From: Actinomycetota bacterium
Lineage (GTDB): Bacteria; Actinomycetota; Acidimicrobiia; Acidimicrobiales; Aldehydirespiratoraceae
Direction of reading: 5' to 3'
Length of the DNA stretch: 7,161 nucleotides
NCBI GenBank assembly: GCA_012271125.1
Contig: JAAXHB010000201.1
Span: 1 to 7,161 of the forward strand
The position numbers and the translations under genes are program-made. This document shows, one piece after another, positions 1 through 4,861 of this stretch. Within the stretch, counting starts at the first letter, position 1; each line of letters opens with the position of its first letter. The notes beneath the pieces were generated by a model. That model had not been told where the DNA came from. It did not search any database and was given only the letters and a program-made list of their open reading frames with translations.

Positions 1-257
1 TCGACGGGAATGCCGCGGCCGTCGTCGGCGACCTCGACTGAGCCGTCGTTATTAAAGGTGACGCTGAGTTTGCGGGCGAAACCGGCAGCGGCTTCGTCGA
101 CGGCGTTGTCGACGATTTCCCAAACAAGATGCATGAGGCCGTCTGAGCCGACGCTGCCGATGTACATGCCCGGGTTGCGGCGAACCGCTTCGAGGCCTTC
201 AAGCGTTTCGATGGCATCGGCGTCGTAGGCAACGTCGGGGATATCAAGCAGAGTCAT
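1..257 (-). CDS. parE: DNA topoisomerase IV subunit B (ParE/GyrB family), N-terminal 85 residues, runs off the left edge
   Basis: This is the ATPase subunit of a type IIA topoisomerase, the partner of the ParC encoded immediately upstream. Reading the minus strand from the ATG at 257-255 gives a GHKL ATPase N-terminus. It has the ETLEGLEAVRRNPGMYIGS motif (18-36), the N-box E47-IVDNAVDE with the presumed catalytic Glu47 and Mg-binding Asn51, and the G1 motif DDGRGIPV (78-85), where Asp79 would contact adenine. In the family, ATP binding drives dimerisation and strand passage. The ATG lies 4 bases after the parC TAA stop and no clear Shine-Dalgarno sequence precedes it, so translation is probably coupled to parC. 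GyrB is the alternative reading; the neighbouring ParC-like subunit favours ParE. The frame is open at base 1, so most of the protein lies outside the window. Confidence 0.95.
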   Translation of the reverse strand, partial: MTLLDIPDVAYDADAIETLEGLEAVRRNPGMYIGSVGSDGLMHLVWEIVDNAVDEAAAGFARKLSVTFNNDGSVEVADDGRGIPV

Positions 258-261
258 TGGC

Positions 262-2892
262 TTAGAAGCGGCAGGGCGCGAGGACATGAATGGGGCGATC
301 TCCGGCGGTGGGCACCAGGTAGCGCTTTGTTGTCTCGGCACGGATCGGCACGGGATTGGGGTCGATCTTGCGTGGGTTGTCGTCTTGACCCTTGAGGGCA
401 TAGAGGGTGTCGGTGGCAGCTAGAGCTTCGGGACTTTCGACGACGGCTGCGGCGGTGACTTTGGCTGAGTCGTTGAGTTTGGCGGCGAGCACGCCGCGGC
501 CGCCGCGGCCTTGAGTGGCGAACTCTTTTAGCAGGGTTGCTTTGATGGCGCCGGTGCTTGTGCCGAGCACCAGCACGCCGTTGTCAACGACGGCCGCAGC
601 ACCTATGACTGCGGCGTCGGGGTTGAGCTTGATACCACCGGCACCTGCTTTGAGCCCCGGAGCTGAGACGGAATCGGCGGCTATGCGTAGCACGGTTGAG
701 TCATCGGCGACTATGACTATGTCAGATGAATCGCTGGCAACAAAGGCTGCGGCGAGGCGATCTCTTGTGCTGAGCTCCATCAGCGGCTCGCCGTATTTGA
801 CACCTAGAACGGCTTCGAGGCTGAGACGGCGGATCATGCCGGATTGAGTGACGGCGATGAAGCTGTTGGCAGAAGTTGCTTTTTTGGACTTCTTGGTGTC
901 TGCAAGATCAAGCACTAGCTCCGATTGTGGAGCGACCACGGCTAGGACTTGTTCGTCTTTTTCTAGGCCAAGCATGGGAGCAAGCGCCTCTCCCCTATTG
1001 CGACTGTCGGCATCGCCGGCTTCCCAAGCGCCAAGGGTGAAGGTGCGCGCTGCAGAGCTCACCAGGGCGACAGTTGATGTAGTGGTGGTGAGTGTTGCAG
1101 AGGCGATCAGGTCATGGCGTGCTGGTGCGGCACGGCGGCTGCCTTCTACTGGAGCGGTGCCGAAATTGCCAGTTGTTGACACGGTAAGCAGGCATGGAGC
1201 TTCACGCACACCGGCATCGGGGCCAGACCCGTTGGAGCTAGAGCCGTTCAATGAGCCGTTGGCTGAGACAGCGTCTATGTCACCAGTCAAGATGGGCTGG
1301 TAGTCGGCTTCGGCGACGGTGATGATTTCGCTGCGGCGAGGTGTGCCATGGTCAGCAACGATGCGACGCAGCTCGTCGCGCACGATCTTGCGGCGGTGGG
1401 TGTCGCTTTTGAGTATGGCCTTGTAGTCGGCGATGGCGTCGCGCAGGTCGTCGGCTTCTTTTTTGAGCTTGTCATGCTCTAAGGCGGTGAGGCGCTTGAG
1501 CGGCATGTCGAGAATGTGTTTTGCTTGATTATCTGTGAAGCCGAAGCGGGCGGTTAGGAAGTCGTGGGCTGCGTCGGTGGTCTTTGATTTGCGGATTGCC
1601 TTGACGATCTCGTCAATGTTGTCGATAGCGGTCAGCAGGGCGTCGACAATTTCAAGGCGGGCGGTTGCCTTGTCGAGGCGATGCTCGGTGCGGCGAATGA
1701 TGACGTCGAGGCGATGAGCGATGTAGTGCTCACATAGGGCACGGAACCCGAGCGTGGTCGGCACGCCGTTGACTAAGACGACGTTGTTGACTGCGTAGGT
1801 CTCCTCAAGGGGGGTTTGCTTGTAGAGCTCAGCGAGGACGGCCTTGTCGTCAGCACCTGATTTGAGCTCGATCTGCAGGCGCAGGCCTTCCATGGCACTT
1901 AGGTCAGAGATCCCGGCGACACCGTCGAGCTTGCCGGCTTCAAGCAAAGCGGAAACCTTTTCGATGACCCGCTCGGGGCCGACCTGATAGGGCAACTCGG
2001 TGACGACTAACGCACGACGGCTGCGGGTGATTTTCTCAACGGCGGCTTTGGCTTGGACTCGCACCGAACCGCGTCCGCTTTCAAAGACCTGGCGCAGACC
2101 CTGATCGACGACCCTGCCGCCGCCGGGGAAGTCGGGGCCACCTACCACAGCGAGAATTTCGTCCGTTATCGCTGTCGACGGAACTGGGGCGATTTTGGCT
2201 GCTTTGGAAGTCGATTTTTTGGTGGGTTTCTTGCCTTTTGCTGCAGCAGAGGTCGTCGTTTTTTGTTTTTTCATGACGAGTTCGATGGCGGCGCCGACCT
2301 CTTTGAGGTTGTGGGGCACCATGTTTGTTGCCATGCCCACGGCGATGCCAGCGGTGCCGTTGACCAACAGGTTGGGCAATGCTGCGGGCAAGACGATGGG
2401 TTCTTTGCCTTCGCCGTCGTAGGTGTCGCGAAAATCGACAGTGTCTTCATCGAGCTCGCCGACCATGTCCATGGCTGCATCAGCAAGTCGGCATTCGGTG
2501 TAGCGGGCCGCCGCTGGTGGGTCGTCGAGGCTGCCGAAGTTGCCCTGGGGGTCAACGAGGCGGATGTTGCGACCGAAGTCCTGGCCGAGGCGTACAAGTG
2601 TGTCGTAGATGGCGGCGTCGCCGTGGGGGTGGTAACGGCCCATTGTGTCGCCCACGATGCGGGCGGATTTGCGGAAGGGGGTGCCGGGGCGCACGCCCAT
2701 TGACAGCATCGACCAGAGGATGCGACGTTGGACTGGTTTGAGGCCGTCTCGCACGTCGGGGATGGCTCGTGAGGTGATGACCGACAGGCCGTAGGCGAGG
2801 AAGGACTCGCTGATTTCTTGTGAGACTGGCACTTCGACGATTTCTCGTGCGAAATCGTCAGTGAGCAGTTTCGTTGATTGTTTGGGTGGCAC
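262..2892 (-). CDS. parC: DNA topoisomerase IV subunit A (ParC; GyrA-family), 876 aa
   Basis: This is the DNA breakage-reunion subunit, which with ParE forms a cytoplasmic enzyme that decatenates and relaxes chromosomes. The winged-helix core contains ALPxVRDGLKP-like SRAIPDVRDGLKPVQRR (41-57), the HPHGDAAIYDT segment (88-98) and DDPPAAARYTECR (123-135) with active-site Tyr131. The segment after the tyrosine (YTECRLADA) and PNLLVNGTAGIAVGMATN (173-190) resemble actinobacterial ParC more than GyrA. A coiled-coil stretch covers about 465-510. After a Gly/Ser/Asn linker (543-560) comes a C-terminal beta-pinwheel region with QGRGGRG (794-800), close to but not identical to the GyrA box. A Lys/Thr/Ala-rich insert lies at about 208-237. 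The start is GTG at 2892, chosen for AGGAG (2902-2898) five bases upstream. GyrA remains possible if the genome has no other copy. parE follows after 4 bases. Confidence 0.93.
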   Translation of the reverse strand: MPPKQSTKLLTDDFAREIVEVPVSQEISESFLAYGLSVITSRAIPDVRDGLKPVQRRILWSMLSMGVRPGTPFRKSARIVGDTMGRYHPHGDAAIYDTLVRLGQDFGRNIRLVDPQGNFGSLDDPPAAARYTECRLADAAMDMVGELDEDTVDFRDTYDGEGKEPIVLPAALPNLLVNGTAGIAVGMATNMVPHNLKEVGAAIELVMKKQKTTTSAAAKGKKPTKKSTSKAAKIAPVPSTAITDEILAVVGGPDFPGGGRVVDQGLRQVFESGRGSVRVQAKAAVEKITRSRRALVVTELPYQVGPERVIEKVSALLEAGKLDGVAGISDLSAMEGLRLQIELKSGADDKAVLAELYKQTPLEETYAVNNVVLVNGVPTTLGFRALCEHYIAHRLDVIIRRTEHRLDKATARLEIVDALLTAIDNIDEIVKAIRKSKTTDAAHDFLTARFGFTDNQAKHILDMPLKRLTALEHDKLKKEADDLRDAIADYKAILKSDTHRRKIVRDELRRIVADHGTPRRSEIITVAEADYQPILTGDIDAVSANGSLNGSSSNGSGPDAGVREAPCLLTVSTTGNFGTAPVEGSRRAAPARHDLIASATLTTTTSTVALVSSAARTFTLGAWEAGDADSRNRGEALAPMLGLEKDEQVLAVVAPQSELVLDLADTKKSKKATSANSFIAVTQSGMIRRLSLEAVLGVKYGEPLMELSTRDRLAAAFVASDSSDIVIVADDSTVLRIAADSVSAPGLKAGAGGIKLNPDAAVIGAAAVVDNGVLVLGTSTGAIKATLLKEFATQGRGGRGVLAAKLNDSAKVTAAAVVESPEALAATDTLYALKGQDDNPRKIDPNPVPIRAETTKRYLVPTAGDRPIHVLAPCRF
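2771..2816. repeat. Direct repeat, left copy (inside parC codons 26-41)
   Basis: These 46 bases within the parC 5' coding region match 4745-4790 at 45 of 46 positions, in the same orientation. The single difference (2776 versus 4750) is synonymous in the parC frame, Ile39 ATC versus ATA. This is the source copy; the other is a displaced gene fragment. Confidence 0.95.
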
Positions 2893-2940
2893 AAGCTCTC
2901 CTGGTCTATGACTCGAACGGGTTCGCGCAGATGTTAGTTC

Positions 2941-2955
2941 TAGTGACTGACACGG
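2941..2955. repeat. Direct repeat, left copy (parC upstream region)
   Basis: The 15 bases TAGTGACTGACACGG are identical to 4792-4806. In the right copy they lie one base after the parC fragment; here they are 124 bases away from the matching parC segment. The right copy has therefore lost the equivalent of 2817-2940, which includes the parC start codon and ribosome binding site. Confidence 0.9.
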
Positions 2956-2985
2956 CTAGACGGCAAGGGTGCCGACGAGCAAAGC

Positions 2986-3029
2986 GCGCATCGTGGAGAA
3001 GCGGTGGTGTTGTGTATCTGTGTGCCTAG
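2986..3029 (+). pseudogene. Remnant of a second CoA-transferase gene (5' codons, possibly joined to last codons)
   Basis: GCGCATCGTGGAGA at 2986-2999 is identical to 4881-4894 in the intact CoA-transferase gene. The following GCGGTGGTGTTG matches GCGGTAGTGCTG of that gene at 10 of 12 positions. Read in the CoA-transferase frame with a small deletion, it gives RIVE-x-AVVL, matching RIVEMAVVL (9-17) of the intact protein. A few bases on, GCCTAG (3024-3029) sits 22 bases before the CRP-like site. The intact gene ends GCCTAA 23 bases before its own CRP-like site, so this may be the former 3' end. The 5' match is directly visible; the 3' match rests on six bases plus spacing and is tentative. The copy is far too short to function. 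Confidence 0.65.
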
Positions 3030-3045
3030 ATCACACATTTATAAC

Positions 3046-3061
3046 TGTGACCAATGTCACA
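3046..3061. promoter_or_regulatory. CRP/GlxR-like operator upstream of gene 1
   Basis: TGTGACCAATGTCACA is a perfect match to TGTGA-N6-TCACA, and its inverted repeat extends to six bases per arm. Actinobacterial Crp and GlxR (cAMP-responsive) bind sites of this form. It lies 9 bases before the putative -35 element, a position compatible with activation. A site of the same form lies at an equivalent place upstream of gene 3. Confidence 0.7.
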
Positions 3062-3070
3062 TGTTTGAAC

Positions 3071-3099
3071 TTGTGAAATATGAGTCAGTGGAGTACTTT
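3071..3099 (+). promoter_or_regulatory. Putative sigma70-type promoter of gene 1
   Basis: TTGTGA (3071-3076) and TACTTT (3094-3099) are separated by 17 bases. The call is supported mainly by alignment with the region upstream of gene 3, where TTGCGT and TAACTT occupy corresponding positions relative to the operator and the start codon. Both hexamers are imperfect, as expected for an activator-dependent promoter. Confidence 0.45.
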
Positions 3100-3137
3100 G
3101 GAGTCATCATAAACATACGACTTCAAAGGAGATCGAA

Positions 3138-3167
3138 ATGTCCGTTCTAAGAAGTCAACTTTTCTGA
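3138..3167 (+). pseudogene. Original start and signal-peptide beginning of gene 1, cut off by a -1 frameshift
   Basis: An ATG at 3138 follows AAAGGAG (3125-3131) at good spacing, but this frame reads MSVLRSQLF and stops at TGA 3165-3167. Adding one base in the AGAAG at 3149-3154 (AGA AAG TCA instead of AGA AG TCA) restores MSVLRKST followed by FLILAGALLMALTAV, and continues into the frame that starts at 3188. Gene 3 begins with the same MSVLRKST. One A therefore appears to have been lost here, either in the organism or through a sequencing error. Confidence 0.8.
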
Positions 3168-3187
3168 TACTCGCAGGTGCCTTACTA

Positions 3188-3868
3188 ATGGCACTGACAG
3201 CAGTGGTTCCTTCTGGTGCCCAAGAAAACAAGGTGTCTGTTACTGGTGCTACGTCACCGACATGGGATTCTGAACCTCCTTCTACACCACCACCTCTACC
3301 CGGCACAGGCGTTGGACACAGCAGTCAGGTTGGTGCAGATGGTGTTACACGTCTCACTAAGGACACCTATGTATTGCCCGGCAGCAGTGGATGGAGATGG
3401 GTCAGGTGGGTCCGATTGTCTGATGGTGACTGTGACTCATTGCGCCACGAGGCAAACAGATCCAACTCGTATGCCGCATCATTAGATGTGGGGGCGCAAT
3501 CACACTATAAAGCTCAAGCATTCTCAATCTTTTCTAATCTATGTCTGCAAGGCAACCAAATACAACCTGGGTACAACGGCACAGTAGGATTCAACACACC
3601 ACTTTTACCTTCGTCGCAGAGATGGGGATTTTGTGAAATAACGGAAGCATATGACAATCCAACGACCTACCAACCTCCTCCAGATTACGGAGTGCAACGT
3701 TCTATGAACGCTCACCATATAGTGGGAGAAGTACGATTTACCTCAAACATATTTTCAGGCTGCGGAAATCATGGCTATGCAGAATATTTACGATCTGAAA
3801 TTTACGTAATTGTGTGGCCATGGGGTGACTATTATGGATATTTTGTGTACAGTCAATACAGGTCATAA
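3188..3868 (+). CDS. Gene 1: small exported four-cysteine protein of unknown function, with frameshifted 5' end
   Basis: The readable frame gives 226 aa from the ATG at 3188, but this is probably not the natural start. It lacks a good ribosome binding site and begins inside the signal-peptide hydrophobic core. Repairing the frameshift near 3151 adds 17 residues (243 aa in total) and a complete Sec signal peptide, with cleavage likely near PSGAQ. A Pro-rich stretch follows (about 30-40, numbering from 3188). The mature domain contains exactly four cysteines (82, 119, 149, 192) and ends in IYVIVWPWGDYYGYFVYS (205-222). Genes 2 and 3 have the same cysteine order and terminal aromatic motif, so the fold is probably shared and held by two disulfides. 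Overall similarity to them is otherwise low. Gene 2 follows after 36 bases, probably in the same transcript. If the frameshift is real, this copy is poorly exported or dead. I recognise no known family. Confidence 0.72.
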   Translation: MALTAVVPSGAQENKVSVTGATSPTWDSEPPSTPPPLPGTGVGHSSQVGADGVTRLTKDTYVLPGSSGWRWVRWVRLSDGDCDSLRHEANRSNSYAASLDVGAQSHYKAQAFSIFSNLCLQGNQIQPGYNGTVGFNTPLLPSSQRWGFCEITEAYDNPTTYQPPPDYGVQRSMNAHHIVGEVRFTSNIFSGCGNHGYAEYLRSEIYVIVWPWGDYYGYFVYSQYRS

Positions 3869-3904
3869 ACTTGTGTTTAGGTTTGCAAATTGTGAGCTAA
3901 TGTC

Positions 3905-4729
3905 TTGAGGGCAGTAGCGGTTTTTTGGATCGTAATACTTGGTACTTTGACTGCTTGTGGAACATCTCAGTCAAAACTAAGCGCCAGTCAGGATGCTCTA
4001 AAAGCTGACTTCGAAGAAAAGGTGGCTGTAGAAGAAATAGAACAAACTACGACTATTCCTATGCTGCCTAAGAGGTCAGACTCTGTCGATACACCAGAAT
4101 ATCTTATTGAGCCATGGTCACCGACCATTGATCCTGCAGAGTTAGTTGGAACAATAGGAGGCATACTAAACCTGAGATTTGCGCCGAATGCACCAATATC
4201 AGATTATTTATTCAACCCTGAGGATTCAAGTAGGTGGTACTGGCAAGGATGGTATGCGCTAACAGAACCAACTTGTGAAGATGTGAATCAGCGTGCAAGT
4301 CATTTAGTTGATGATTTTGAGCACTTACTAGAAAAAGATGAATCGTCAGAGCACATATCCTCAAGTGCGGTGTTTGGTGTTTGCTTTATGGACGAAAAGA
4401 ATGATGTTATTTCTAGCTCAGTAGCCAAGCCTCAGAACAACCCGCTTGAGGCAATTTGTGATGCACTGTTTGCCGACACCTCGTCGCAAGGTGAACCGAC
4501 ACTGAATATTTCAATTTTCGAGCATGGGTACCGAAATGGTCATCTATATGACAGAACTTCGATTTATGATGACCATAATCCATGCACTTCTTGGAGCAGG
4601 CCAGAAATTGGACTTGGTGTATTCATGATGGCATGGCCTGAAGGTGGATGGTATGGATACTGGACTTGGATGGAGCCTGATCCAGAACCGGAGATTGGAC
4701 CTAAGTTGTTGCCTTTAGGAGAGCTTTAA
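3905..4729 (+). CDS. Gene 2: putative lipoprotein with the four-cysteine aromatic-tail domain, function unknown
   Basis: This 274-aa protein begins with a short basic N-terminus, a hydrophobic stretch and the lipobox LTAC (15-18). It is therefore probably lipid-modified at Cys18 and anchored on the outer face of the membrane. An acidic, low-complexity tether (about 25-75) precedes a domain from IGGI (84-87) to the aromatic tail AWPEGGWYGYWTW (243-255). Four cysteines (124, 160, 185, 227) align with those of genes 1 and 3. About 40 of 105 residues from IGGI to CDAL are identical to gene 3 by eye. The start is TTG at 3905 with only a weak GAG upstream. The ATG at 3900 reads Met-Ser-stop in another frame, so a lost base near the start is possible. 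The gene is AT-rich: bases 3961-4020 hold 25 G/C of 60. It is probably co-transcribed with gene 1. Confidence 0.8.
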   Translation: MRAVAVFWIVILGTLTACGTSQSKLSASQDALKADFEEKVAVEEIEQTTTIPMLPKRSDSVDTPEYLIEPWSPTIDPAELVGTIGGILNLRFAPNAPISDYLFNPEDSSRWYWQGWYALTEPTCEDVNQRASHLVDDFEHLLEKDESSEHISSSAVFGVCFMDEKNDVISSSVAKPQNNPLEAICDALFADTSSQGEPTLNISIFEHGYRNGHLYDRTSIYDDHNPCTSWSRPEIGLGVFMMAWPEGGWYGYWTWMEPDPEPEIGPKLLPLGEL

Positions 4730-4744
4730 TATGGGCTGAAGTTG

Positions 4745-4790
4745 GAGGTTATGACCGACAGGCCGTAGGCGAGGAAGGACTCGCTGATTT
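4745..4790 (-). pseudogene. Displaced fragment of the parC 5' coding region (right direct-repeat copy)
   Basis: These 46 bases match parC 2771-2816 at 45 positions and, on the minus strand, still encode ISESFLAYGLSVIT, residues 27-40 of ParC. No start codon, ribosome binding site or remaining parC sequence accompanies it. At 4790 the parC homology jumps directly to the sequence corresponding to 2941. The fragment is oriented as the intact parC would be relative to the CoA-transferase, so it looks like what is left of a duplicated parC/CoA-transferase junction. Confidence 0.9.
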
Positions 4791-4791
4791 G

Positions 4792-4806
4792 TAGTGACTG
4801 ACACGG
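4792..4806. repeat. Direct repeat, right copy of the parC upstream segment
   Basis: The 15 bases are identical to 2941-2955. Together with the parC fragment one base away, they mark the right copy of the duplicated junction. The intact CoA-transferase begins about 50 bases further on. Confidence 0.9.
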
Positions 4807-4831
4807 ATCAGCTGCAGAGCGGAGGAGAAGA

Positions 4832-4861
4832 GTGAGAACGACAAAGCGAGTGGAGTCATGA
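4832..4861 (+). CDS. Possible nine-residue leader peptide overlapping the CoA-transferase start
   Basis: A GTG at 4832, four bases after the strong purine run GGAGGAG (4821-4827), opens a frame MRTTKRVES. It ends in TGA at 4859-4861, overlapping the CoA-transferase ATG as ATGA. The CoA-transferase itself has only GGAG two bases before its ATG, which is too close to work well, so translational coupling through this short frame is plausible. No attenuator-like codon run is present. This is inferred from spacing only, and such short frames also occur by chance. Confidence 0.25.
   Translation: MRTTKRVES

Larger units (their letters stand above)
2893..3137. other. Divergent intergenic region between parC and exported-protein gene 1
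   Basis: The left part (2893 to about 2985) is the parC leader, with its Shine-Dalgarno AGGAG at 2902-2898 on the minus strand. It contains the inverted repeat CGAAC-GG-GTTCG at 2914-2925, whose role is unknown. The segment 2941-2955 recurs at 4792-4806. The middle (2986-3029) holds a decayed CoA-transferase remnant. The right part carries the CRP-like site at 3046-3061, putative -35/-10 elements at 3071-3099 and the Shine-Dalgarno AAAGGAG at 3125-3131 of gene 1. No RNA gene or terminator is evident. Confidence 0.7.

Noticed and set aside
10..228. 72-codon plus-strand open frame at the left edge
   Set aside because: The minus strand here encodes the conserved GHKL ATPase start of ParE, so this is a shadow.
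2053..2703. 216-codon plus-strand open frame
   Set aside because: It lies entirely opposite parC, whose protein is conserved across this stretch including the active-site tyrosine; it is an antisense shadow.
2914..2925. CGAAC-GG-GTTCG inverted repeat upstream of parC, resembling an actinobacterial SOS box
   Set aside because: The LexA box of this group has four bases between CGAAC and GTTCG; here there are only two, so LexA binding is unlikely.
3019..3037. TGTGTG-N7-CACACA inverted repeat as a second CRP site
   Set aside because: The spacing does not fit TGTGA-N6-TCACA, and part of it overlaps the presumed CoA-transferase remnant. It may be chance.
2771..4806. Phage or transposon attachment sites at the repeats
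   Set aside because: There is no integrase, transposase or terminal inverted repeat. The repeats are pieces of gene sequence with differing internal deletions, which fits duplication and decay better than site-specific integration.
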